A stretch of 5,636 nucleotides of DNA from Ruminococcaceae bacterium UBA5397 (lineage in GTDB: Bacteria; Bacillota; Clostridia; Oscillospirales; Acutalibacteraceae), in assembly GCA_002411615.1 (NCBI GenBank), contig DHOF01000122.1, forward strand, positions 1 through 5,636, written 5' to 3'. Both the position numbers and the translations under genes were made by a program. The notes below the pieces were generated by a model. The model was not told the origin of the DNA and searched no databases. It saw only the letters and a program-made list of their open reading frames with translations. Of the stretch, positions 1 to 5,636 are shown piece by piece; position 1 is the first letter of the stretch; each line of letters starts with the position of its first letter.

Positions 1-34
1 AAGGTCATAGGTTCGAGTCCTATAACGTCCACCA
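1..34 (+). tRNA. tRNA gene, 3' end only (anticodon outside the window)
   Basis: The window opens inside a tRNA. A perfect five-pair T stem (7-11 with 19-23) encloses the canonical seven-base T loop TTCGAGT (12-18). It is followed by the seven-base 3' acceptor strand AACGTCC (24-30), discriminator A31 and an encoded CCA (32-34). Bases 2-6 (AGGTC) fit a five-base variable loop, so this is a class I tRNA. The matching 5' acceptor strand should read GGACGTT. From memory that acceptor arm resembles clostridial tRNA-Val(GAC), but the anticodon arm is not visible, so the amino acid is a guess. A strong terminator follows nine bases later, so this is the last gene of its transcript. Confidence 0.93.
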
Positions 35-42
35 GATTATAT

Positions 43-88
43 AGATCCCCCGGGAATTCTTATTACTGGATTCCCGGGGGATCTTTTT
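43..88 (+). terminator. Rho-independent terminator of the tRNA transcript
   Basis: An inverted repeat pairs 43-59 with 68-84: 17 pairs, one of them G-U, with a GC-rich core of C and G runs and an eight-base loop (60-67). A T run (84-88) follows directly on the plus strand, which is the classical intrinsic terminator. On the minus strand the sequence after the hairpin is ATATAATCTGG, without a proper T run, so it would be at best a weak terminator for the convergent HAD gene ending at 120. No other terminator for that gene is seen between 85 and 119. Confidence 0.93.
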
Positions 89-119
89 GTCAAAAGCGCA
101 ATCTTTTAGCCTTTTCTTT

Positions 120-851
120 TCAATCTGCAAGTTCAAGAGTCTCCGTATTCAGTCGGTAGATTACGTCCTTGCGCTCTACGATAACAACGATTTTCTTCCG
201 AAGATCGTCATCCTTCTGGATATGGGCAAGCAATTCTCGGGTTGGATTGACGGCTACGGGGTGCCCCACCAATTTCATCATGGCAAAATCGCCATTTGTG
301 TCACCATAGGCATAGCTTTCAGAAAGATCGATTCCGTACTGCTTTGCCATCTGGAGCACAGCGCATTGCTTGCTCTCGGAATCCCACATTGGAATAATTT
401 CACCGCTGTAGCGTCCATCTGGGCCAACCTTGTAAACCGTGCCGCGATAGTCGTCCATGCCGTACTTCTCCGACATTTCACGAACCAGTTCTACCGGTGA
501 ACCCGAAATTGCAATAACCCGGTGCCCATGTTCCCGGTGCCAACGAATCCGGTCCCGAGTATAAGTGTAAACGCGTTCACCCTTTTGTTCAATCACCCTT
601 TTTGCAATATATAAAATATGGAAGGAATTCGTGTTTTGAACCGTTTCCGAATAGATATCCACCATCTTTTGAAGGTAATCGTCATAATTTCCAACGCGCT
701 TATCCCATCTTGTAAAAGCAGGTTCGACATCTTCATACCACTTGCTAGGATCGATCAGTTCGTATTTGATCATCTTTTTAAACATCTCGCTGATCAGTCC
801 CTCACGAGAAATCGTACCATCAATGTCAAAAAAAGCAGCTGTCTTTGCCAT
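120..851 (-). CDS. HAD-IB family hydrolase (SerB-like phosphatase), 243 aa
   Basis: A cytoplasmic Mg-dependent phosphatase of the haloacid dehalogenase superfamily, subfamily IB (phosphoserine phosphatase-like). All four HAD motifs are present. Motif I is DIDGT at residues 9-13, with D9 the expected nucleophile and D11 the acid/base. Motif II is ISGSP, with S116. The motif III lysine is probably K161. Motif IV is GDTNGD at 183-188, with D184 and D188 as metal ligands. E17, just after motif I, matches a conserved position of SerB-like proteins. The segment between motifs I and II (about 18-105) is the helical C1 cap. The tail GHPVAVNP (196-203) is typical of IB members. The length suits the family, and no membrane segment is seen. 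The frame stays open upstream to 1040, but the ATG at 851 is chosen because minus-strand AGGAG (866-862) lies ten bases before it and the protein then begins just ahead of motif I. The physiological substrate (phosphoserine, another phosphomonoester or a phospholipid headgroup) cannot be told. The gene converges with the tRNA and diverges from the transporter operon. Confidence 0.93.
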   Translation of the reverse strand: MAKTAAFFDIDGTISREGLISEMFKKMIKYELIDPSKWYEDVEPAFTRWDKRVGNYDDYLQKMVDIYSETVQNTNSFHILYIAKRVIEQKGERVYTYTRDRIRWHREHGHRVIAISGSPVELVREMSEKYGMDDYRGTVYKVGPDGRYSGEIIPMWDSESKQCAVLQMAKQYGIDLSESYAYGDTNGDFAMMKLVGHPVAVNPTRELLAHIQKDDDLRKKIVVIVERKDVIYRLNTETLELAD

Positions 852-930
852 GGAAATCGCTCTCCTTTCCTCCGCGCGGTCTTTTGTCATGCAGCTAAAA
901 TGCGCATCGTGCGGGTTTGCTCTGAATTTT

Positions 931-959
931 AGTATAGAGGATTCCACCCTAAAAGTAAA
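931..959 (-). promoter_or_regulatory. Probable sigma-A promoter of the HAD hydrolase gene
   Basis: Read on the minus strand, a -35-like TTTACT (959-954) and a -10-like TATACT (936-931) are separated by 17 bases. The -10 matches the TATAAT consensus at five of six positions and the -35 matches TTGACA at four of six. The start would fall near 924, giving a leader of about 70 bases before the ATG at 851. It is the best minus-strand promoter visible between the two divergent genes. Confidence 0.6.
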
Positions 960-982
960 GTATGCCTCCTGATGACAGCCGG

Positions 983-1052
983 ATGACCCGAAGAAAATCA
1001 AAAAATCATCCCCCCGTATCAACCGGATGGTTGATTTCAAATTTCGGGTCGT
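983..1052. repeat. Nested inverted repeat upstream of the ABC operon (candidate operator or leader structure)
   Basis: The outer arms 983-992 and 1043-1052 pair over ten positions (eight perfect Watson-Crick pairs, GACCCGAA with TTCGGGTC, plus a G-U and an A-T). Inside them AAATCAA (995-1001) pairs with TTGATTT (1031-1037). A competing hairpin, ATCAACC (1018-1024) with GGTTGAT (1029-1035) and a four-base loop, shares the TTGATT arm, so the two inner structures exclude each other. No T run follows, so it is not a terminator on the plus strand. It ends 16 bases before the ribosome binding site of the ATPase gene. A DNA operator or an RNA leader structure are both possible; function is inferred from position only. 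Confidence 0.5.
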
Positions 1053-1062
1053 GCGGTATCAT
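1031..1062 (+). promoter_or_regulatory. Weak candidate promoter of the ABC transporter operon
   Basis: TTGATT (1031-1036) could serve as a -35 and TATCAT (1057-1062) as a -10, but the spacer is 20 bases, longer than the usual 17. Such a gap would need an activator or would be poorly active alone. The right arm of the inverted repeat (1043-1052) lies in the spacer, so a protein bound there would affect initiation directly. Start would be near 1069, leaving a very short leader that begins at the ribosome binding site. No better plus-strand promoter was found by eye. Confidence 0.25.
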
Positions 1063-1082
1063 AAAGTCAGGAGATGAACGAT

Positions 1083-2024
1083 ATGGAAAAATTATTAGAA
1101 ATCAATAGCCTTTCAAAAAGCTTTAAAGGAAACCGCGTTCTCGATAATATCAGCTTCTTGATCGAGAAAGGGGAAGTCCTCTGCCTATTAGGGCCAAACG
1201 GCGCCGGGAAAAGCACCACTATCAACATTTTACTGGGGCTACTCGGGCGTGACAGCGGAACCATTACCTACAACGGAAAAGTGGTCAGCCGCAGTCACCT
1301 GCGCGCTTACAAACAAAAGCTCGGCGTGGTCCCACAAGATCTCGCGCTTTATGAGGAACTTTCCGCCCAACAAAACGCCCGCTTCTTTACCTCGCTTTAT
1401 GGCCTGCGCGGCTCAAATCTCGACGAAGCCGTAGAGGAAGCCCTTCAGTTTGCGGGCCTAACCGACCGGCGAAAAGACAAGGTGAAAACTTTTTCAGGCG
1501 GTATGAAACGCCGGCTCAACATTGCCTGCGCCATTGCACATCACCCCGAACTCGTCATTATGGATGAACCGACCGTTGGGATTGACCCGCAGTCGCGCAA
1601 TCACATTCTCGATTCCATTAAAAAGCTGCAGGCAGACGGCATCACCATTCTTTACACCACGCATTACATGGAAGAAGTTGAAGCTATTTCATCCCGCATC
1701 ATTATTATCGACCACGGCAAGATCATTGCCGAGGGAACAAAAGAAAAGCTCAAGGAAAACATTCAGAGTGAAAAATGTTACCATATTGAATTGGAAGAAG
1801 GCTCCCCTGTTCCTACCGAAGGATTTTACGATGTCGAAGGCGTCAAAGAGGCAAAATCGGACGGCAACAAGATTGATATTGTCTCCCTACGCGGCGTGGA
1901 AAATCTAGACCGCATCATTTCACTGATTTCGGACGCCGGTGCCCACATTCGCAACATTGCAGGCGAAGAAGCCAGCCTTGAGACCGTCTTTCTCAAGCTG
2001 ACCGGCCGCAAGCTGCGGAATTAA
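1083..2024 (+). CDS. ABC-2 type exporter, ATP-binding subunit (DrrA/CcmA-like), 313 aa
   Basis: The ATPase that powers the exporter formed with the two permeases downstream; it works on the cytoplasmic face of the membrane. Motifs in order are Walker A GPNGAGKST (37-45), the Q-loop glutamine Q85 in VVPQD, signature FSGGM (137-141), Walker B LVIMDEP (157-163) with catalytic E162, and the switch histidine H194 in TTH. The tail after about 225 is the accessory C-terminal domain of drug-exporter ATPases, ending in LETVFLKLTGR (299-309), a typical ending for this family. All catalytic residues are intact. Two ATGs compete. The one at 1074 touches the AGGAG (1069-1073) with no spacer, whereas the in-frame ATG at 1083 has a nine-base spacer, so 1083 is preferred. 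The stop is 12 bases before the next start, so this is an operon. DrrA-like ATPases export antibiotics, lipids or peptides; substrate unknown here. Confidence 0.95.
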   Translation: MEKLLEINSLSKSFKGNRVLDNISFLIEKGEVLCLLGPNGAGKSTTINILLGLLGRDSGTITYNGKVVSRSHLRAYKQKLGVVPQDLALYEELSAQQNARFFTSLYGLRGSNLDEAVEEALQFAGLTDRRKDKVKTFSGGMKRRLNIACAIAHHPELVIMDEPTVGIDPQSRNHILDSIKKLQADGITILYTTHYMEEVEAISSRIIIIDHGKIIAEGTKEKLKENIQSEKCYHIELEEGSPVPTEGFYDVEGVKEAKSDGNKIDIVSLRGVENLDRIISLISDAGAHIRNIAGEEASLETVFLKLTGRKLRN

Positions 2025-2036
2025 GGGGGAAATAAA

Positions 2037-2777
2037 ATGTACCGCTTTTTTCAGATTTTCAAAATGGATCTATCCAACAACTTTAAAAATCCGGTTCTGA
2101 TCAATTTTAACTCTGTTTTTGCGATTGTGATGATTCTCATTATGGGATTCCTTACGAGTGGAAACTATGCAAATGCGATGGACGCCTACAACTATTATGC
2201 GGTATCCTTCTTGATCTTCGGCATGATGGAAGGTGCCATGACGGCTACAAACTGTTTTATGGAGCGCGATATTAAAAAACCGAATCTGCGGATTCTGTCT
2301 TCGCCGTGCGGAAAATTCCCAATTTACTTTTCGAAGATGCTCGCTTCATTCCTGTTTGATTATATTCTTCACTTGCTGGTTGCAGTCATTCTGCTTATTG
2401 CCGGAATCAATCTTGGCGGTCAAAACATGGGCTGGATCTTTTTGATGATGATCCCCGTTGAATTTAGTTCTGCGGCACTCGGCGTGCTGTTTTGCTGTAT
2501 TTTTCACTGTGAAGAAACGGCAAGCACCATCCTGAGTCTGTTCGTTTCAGTCATCGCTTTTTTAGGAGGAGCATTCTTTTCGCTCGACGGCCTCGGTTCC
2601 ACGCTTGCGGCCATCTCGCGTATCTCCCCTGTAAAAATGCTGATCGATGTCTTCTTCGCTGTCATTTACGACAACAATTTATCTGGTGTACTGCCGGTTC
2701 TTTTCATTAGCACTGCGTTCAGTGCTCTGTGCATTTTCGGATGCCAGAAAACTTTTCGAGCGGAGGATTATCTATGA
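2037..2777 (+). CDS. ABC-2 type exporter, permease subunit 1, 246 aa
   Basis: An integral membrane subunit of the exporter. By eye there are six hydrophobic segments, near residues 20-41, 54-75, 103-124, 132-156, 164-186 and 218-236, with a short cytoplasmic N-terminus and no large soluble domain. This is the compact ABC2_membrane fold. The stretch from ERDIKKPNLRIL (76-87) to the third segment corresponds to the charged cytoplasmic loop that in this family contacts the ATPase. The GGAFFSLDGLGS (177-188) and ISPVKML (196-202) region resembles the conserved loop before the last helix of ABC-2 permeases. The ribosome binding site AAGGGGGA (2023-2030) overlaps the stop of the ATPase gene and lies six bases before the ATG. 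The end overlaps the next permease by four bases (ATGA). It probably pairs with that permease as a heterodimer. Family is clear, substrate is not. Confidence 0.9.
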   Translation: MYRFFQIFKMDLSNNFKNPVLINFNSVFAIVMILIMGFLTSGNYANAMDAYNYYAVSFLIFGMMEGAMTATNCFMERDIKKPNLRILSSPCGKFPIYFSKMLASFLFDYILHLLVAVILLIAGINLGGQNMGWIFLMMIPVEFSSAALGVLFCCIFHCEETASTILSLFVSVIAFLGGAFFSLDGLGSTLAAISRISPVKMLIDVFFAVIYDNNLSGVLPVLFISTAFSALCIFGCQKTFRAEDYL

Positions 2778-3739
2778 ATAACGTACTTCGGAATAACTTT
2801 AGCCGTATCTTTTGCCGTCTGCCCTCTGTGATTATTATGCTTGCAATCACACTTCTCTCCATTTTTCTCGCTGTCTACATGACCGGTGCTGAACAAATCA
2901 GAGGCCATATTGCACTGGTAACAGATAACAGTGCCGTGGAAATCAATTCGAGCTCGCTCAGCATAGAAGTCATGGAGCAGGACCCTCCTATGTCACAGCT
3001 TGTCTCCCAGAAATACGACGCCATTGTCACTGATCGAGGAAATGGTCAATTTGATATTAAAACTCTCCGCGGCAATGATTTTAAAGAAATGCTGCAGCTT
3101 CTTCTGCAGAACCCACAGGCAAAAATTCCAGCACAAAAAAATGACCGGAGCGTCGGGGTAAATATTATTGGATTTCTCATGGTCTTTCTCGGCACAAGTG
3201 TGTTTTTCTACTTTTTCCCGTTTGCAGACGATAAGGAACAGAACCAGATTTTACGCATTGCAGCGTCGCCATTGTCGTTTCGGCGATATCTTGCCGCGCA
3301 CTTTCTTTTCTGTCTGTTTTCCTTTGTGCCGTCGTTCGGCATGCTCGCCATTATGAAAGGCGCTGGGTGGGAGATCGGTTTTTCCCTGCCTCAATATGCC
3401 GGATTGCTGCTCCTTTTGGCTATGTTGGGCAGCACATTTGCATTGTTTCTCAACACATTTATCAAAAAGCCTGACAATGCAAACATGTTTGGAAATTCCA
3501 TCTTGATCGTTACCTCAACGCTTGCCGGTGCCTTTTATTCCTTTAGTAAAAGCAATGCATTGCTTGACAATCTCATTCATATCCTGCCGCAAAAACAGTT
3601 CCTCGAATTCGCAGTCAATCTGCAAAACGGAGAAGAATGGCAACACCTGTTCCCACTCGTTTATGTTGTTCTATTTTCCGCTGTCATGTTTGGTCTGGCC
3701 TATCGGAAACTAAAGCACGATTATGTGGAGCGGGTATGA
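2774..3739 (+). CDS. ABC-2 type exporter, permease subunit 2 with large extracytoplasmic loop, 321 aa
   Basis: The second membrane subunit, distinct from the first. One helix (about 17-38) is followed by a soluble loop of about 90 residues (40-127) that should face outside. Five more helices follow, near 129-150, 172-194, 206-228, 239-256 and 291-309. A TM, outer domain, five TM layout is that of ABC2_membrane_3/YhgE-type permeases. The cytoplasmic loop between helices 2 and 3 (DDKEQNQILRIAASPLSFRRY, 152-172) has the ABC-2 pattern of a charged stretch followed by a short P-containing turn before the next helix. The frame is open from 2729, but the ATG at 2774 is chosen: GGAGG (2762-2766) lies seven bases upstream and the start overlaps the previous stop as ATGA, the signature of translational coupling. 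The outer loop may help recognise or release the substrate, which is inference. Its stop again overlaps an ATG (3736) in frame with the regulator. Confidence 0.9.
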   Translation: MNNVLRNNFSRIFCRLPSVIIMLAITLLSIFLAVYMTGAEQIRGHIALVTDNSAVEINSSSLSIEVMEQDPPMSQLVSQKYDAIVTDRGNGQFDIKTLRGNDFKEMLQLLLQNPQAKIPAQKNDRSVGVNIIGFLMVFLGTSVFFYFFPFADDKEQNQILRIAASPLSFRRYLAAHFLFCLFSFVPSFGMLAIMKGAGWEIGFSLPQYAGLLLLLAMLGSTFALFLNTFIKKPDNANMFGNSILIVTSTLAGAFYSFSKSNALLDNLIHILPQKQFLEFAVNLQNGEEWQHLFPLVYVVLFSAVMFGLAYRKLKHDYVERV

Positions 3740-3775
3740 CGGCTCTTGCAAAAACAGAACGGGCGGTTTACAATC

Positions 3776-3797
3776 AAAACAACACCAGTTTTAGGAG
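3776..3797 (+). promoter_or_regulatory. Ribosome binding site of the regulator with a small hairpin beside it
   Basis: AGGAG (3793-3797) lies ten bases ahead of the ATG at 3808 and supports that start. Directly before it AAAAC (3776-3780) can pair with GTTTT (3788-3792) around a seven-base loop. The hairpin is short and AT-rich, so it would be weak, and it leaves the AGGAG free. The site matters mainly because it decides between the two possible regulator starts. Confidence 0.45.
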
Positions 3798-3807
3798 TGG
3801 ATCACCC

Positions 3808-5636
3808 ATGAACACTGACGCCCAAAAGGAAGAGAAGCCTTTTCTTCTTTCTACAAAATTGAAAATGCCCCGTCCGCGGCGGGATTATATTATTCGCCGC
3901 ACCCTGTTTCAAAAGCTCAAGCTGTGCAATGAGATGAGTGCTGTTTTCATAAAGGGAGCGGCAGGCATGGGCAAGACGACACTGCTCTCGTCGTTTCTTG
4001 TTGAAACTGGTCTTAAAAACACTGCATGGCTTTCTCTCGACGAAAGCAACAACAATTTGTTTTCGTTTTGGCACTATTTTTTTGCGGCGGCAGGCTCTCT
4101 TCTGAATGAAAAGATTGATTTTGGCCTTCAGCCCAGCCCGATATTTGAACTGCATGAGGTAAAAAGCAATCTTGTCTTTCTGATCAATCGCCTGTGCAGC
4201 AACACCGATTATTATATTATTCTCGACGATTTTCACTGTATCACTAATCCGGCGCTTGTCGATTCTTTCGAATTTTTTCTTCGGGCAATGCCGGAAAACC
4301 TTCATCTTTTTCTTCTCTCTCGTGAAGAGCCCCCGGTATATCTTGGCGCATTGGCGGTTTCCGGAAAGCTGTTGTATCTTTCCGGCGAAGACATGAAGCT
4401 CAGCCAAAGTGAAAGCATGGAATTTCTGCGCAAAACCATGAAACTCAAGTCAGACGATGCAGAGCTCGAAAAGATGAGTAATTTTGCAGAAGGCTGGGTC
4501 GGCGGACTTCAGCTTGCCGCGGCAAGCGGGGAGCTTTCGAGCGATCTTCTGAAACAAGGCGGCGGTTTCGTCGCAGAATATCTGACGCGGGAAATTTTCG
4601 AAAAACTTTCGCTCAAAGAGCAGACCTTTCTTGTGCGAACCGGTCCGCTTTCATGGTTTGATCAAAAAATCTGCTCTGTACTTTTCGGATCGCTCGACTT
4701 TGACTCCATGATGGAAGACTTGCTCGACAAAAATCTTTTTGTTATCTGCATTGATGAAGAAAAAGGAATTTACCGTTACCACAATATCCTTGGTGAGTAT
4801 CTCCGGCAACAATTTTCAGCGCTGCCGGAACAGGAACAAAAAGGAATTCTCGGTAAGGCTGCTGACTGTTTTGCCGAGGAAAGGGATTTCGGCGAAGCGG
4901 CAAGACTTTTCTTACAGGCAAAGGATTATGATGGGGCAACACAGAATATTTTAGAAATGTCAATTAACACCGAATCCGGCGAATACATCAGCCAAATTCC
5001 GATTGATATTGTCGCAAAAAGCATCGACCTCGCTGCACGTGGAATGTTTTATTACGTCGATATCGGCAACATGGAAAAGTTCGATCAGGTGTGCAAATCC
5101 GCGATTGAAAGCTGGAAAGGCACTCCATTTTGCAAAATACTTCAGTATGCGTACAATTTGCTTTCAAAGAGAGGCCCTTCTGTTCTTCCCCGCGCATTTT
5201 CACTTTCAGATTTTAAAGAATACGGAATGCGCAAAGAAACCGCTGCCTTTATCCAGCTAGGCATCTCCAATCTGATGATTATGGATCGGCAATATAAGGC
5301 GGCGAAAGAGTTTGCGGAAAATGCCGAGAAAACCTGCTCGGACTCTCTCGAATTTCGCTATTATATTTATGCTTTAAAAGCACAGCTAAACGAAGAAACC
5401 GGCCATCTGAACGACGCACTTGACAATTATAAAAGAATTCAGGGAATCCAAGAAAGTGAAGTTTCTTTGTTTATGCAGGAATATGACTATCACATTGGCA
5501 TTACCGGAGTCTACCTTAAGCGCATGGAACTTGACAAGGCCTTTGAAAATTTAGAGGCCGCCCGTGCAATGGTCACAAACTCAGCAATGCCTGACAATAT
5601 GATTCTTTACAGTTTTGACTACAATCTGGCGGAATA
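3808..5636 (+). CDS. LuxR-family ATP-dependent regulator (LAL/MalT-like), N-terminal 609 aa, cut by the window edge
   Basis: A large cytoplasmic STAND-type transcription regulator of the MalT/LAL class, in which ATP and a small effector drive oligomerisation and DNA binding. It begins with the family opener LLSTKLKMPRPR (13-24). The P-loop is GAAGMGKTT (50-58) and Walker B is IILDD (137-141). The LLSREEPP segment (169-176) matches the conserved sensor region (LLxSRxxPP-type). EGWVGGLQLA (228-237) and YRYHNILGEYLR (322-333) are both hallmark LAL motifs. From about 350 the protein is helical repeat, with TPR-like units near 351-382, 479-510, 518-545 and 562-590. These form the sensor domain. 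The frame is open without stops to the edge. Known relatives run to roughly 800-900 residues and end in a LuxR helix-turn-helix, which would lie beyond the window and is therefore not seen. Another in-frame ATG at 3736 overlaps the permease stop as ATGA and would add 24 residues; 3808 is preferred for its AGGAG and because the extension is not family-like. It probably controls the transporter operon it closes. Confidence 0.92.
   Translation, partial: MNTDAQKEEKPFLLSTKLKMPRPRRDYIIRRTLFQKLKLCNEMSAVFIKGAAGMGKTTLLSSFLVETGLKNTAWLSLDESNNNLFSFWHYFFAAAGSLLNEKIDFGLQPSPIFELHEVKSNLVFLINRLCSNTDYYIILDDFHCITNPALVDSFEFFLRAMPENLHLFLLSREEPPVYLGALAVSGKLLYLSGEDMKLSQSESMEFLRKTMKLKSDDAELEKMSNFAEGWVGGLQLAAASGELSSDLLKQGGGFVAEYLTREIFEKLSLKEQTFLVRTGPLSWFDQKICSVLFGSLDFDSMMEDLLDKNLFVICIDEEKGIYRYHNILGEYLRQQFSALPEQEQKGILGKAADCFAEERDFGEAARLFLQAKDYDGATQNILEMSINTESGEYISQIPIDIVAKSIDLAARGMFYYVDIGNMEKFDQVCKSAIESWKGTPFCKILQYAYNLLSKRGPSVLPRAFSLSDFKEYGMRKETAAFIQLGISNLMIMDRQYKAAKEFAENAEKTCSDSLEFRYYIYALKAQLNEETGHLNDALDNYKRIQGIQESEVSLFMQEYDYHIGITGVYLKRMELDKAFENLEAARAMVTNSAMPDNMILYSFDYNLAE

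Noticed and set aside
44..84. GATC-C run-CCCGGG-AATTC looks like a cloning polylinker (SmaI next to EcoRI).
   Set aside because: The sequence is mirrored imperfectly by the second arm, forms a 17-pair hairpin followed by a T run, and sits right behind a tRNA. A native terminator explains all of it.
87..500. Open plus-strand frame of 137 codons opposite the HAD gene.
   Set aside because: It begins inside the terminator T run, lacks a ribosome binding site, and mirrors a gene with all four HAD motifs.
852..1040. N-terminal extension of the HAD protein by 63 residues in the open minus-strand frame.
   Set aside because: The extension is not HAD-like, covers the promoter and the inverted repeat, and the ATG at 851 has a good ribosome binding site right before motif I.
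907..1056. Direct repeat TCGTGCGG at 907-914 and 1049-1056.
   Set aside because: A single 8-base match in about 230 bases is near chance expectation and has no consistent spacing to other elements.
3876..3900. Hairpin GCGGCG (3876-3881) with CGCCGC (3895-3900) early in the regulator gene.
   Set aside because: The bases encode the arginine-rich family opener on both sides (RR codons), so codon constraint is a simple explanation for the pairing.
3802..4407. Open minus-strand frame of 201 codons opposite the start of the regulator.
   Set aside because: It is lysine and arginine rich with no recognisable motif, and lies antisense to a clear P-loop regulator with intact family motifs.
1..5636. 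Search for CRISPR repeats, insertion sequences, toxin-antitoxin or phage defence genes.
   Set aside because: No regular repeat-spacer pattern, transposase, or terminal repeats were seen; every gene belongs to a known phosphatase, transporter or regulator family. The tRNA end is a possible integration site, but no integrase or duplicated tRNA end is visible.

Overview
The window looks like chromosomal DNA of a low-to-mid GC Gram-positive bacterium, most likely a clostridium (Clostridia/Oscillospiraceae-like). The grounds are strong AGGAG/GGAGG ribosome binding sites, a tRNA gene with an encoded CCA end and the families seen. The assignment is inferred from style, not from a marker gene.

Layout: (1) Positions 1-34 are the 3' end of a plus-strand tRNA gene, followed by a very stable rho-independent terminator (43-88). 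(2) A minus-strand gene (120-851) encodes a HAD-IB (SerB-like) phosphatase and converges on the tRNA. It has its own sigma-A-type promoter at 931-959. (3) A 231-base divergent intergenic region (852-1082) holds that promoter, a nested inverted repeat (983-1052), and a cluster of GATGA-type motifs just ahead of the next operon. (4) From 1083 to the right edge a tightly packed plus-strand operon encodes a DrrA/CcmA-type ABC ATPase (1083-2024), two different six-helix ABC-2 permeases (2037-2777 and 2774-3739), and the first 609 residues of a MalT-like LuxR-family (LAL/STAND) ATP-dependent regulator (3808 to the window end, truncated by the edge).

How the genes work together: the ATPase and the two unequal permeases are the parts of a heteromeric ABC-2 exporter, which pumps a lipid, antibiotic, peptide or polyketide-like compound outward. 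The regulator encoded directly behind them is the natural candidate for controlling the operon, possibly acting through the repeats upstream of 1083. The substrate cannot be read from the sequence. The architecture is a recognisable exporter plus regulator module rather than a clearly new system. The parts most worth a second look are the upstream dyad and motif cluster and the choice of regulator start.
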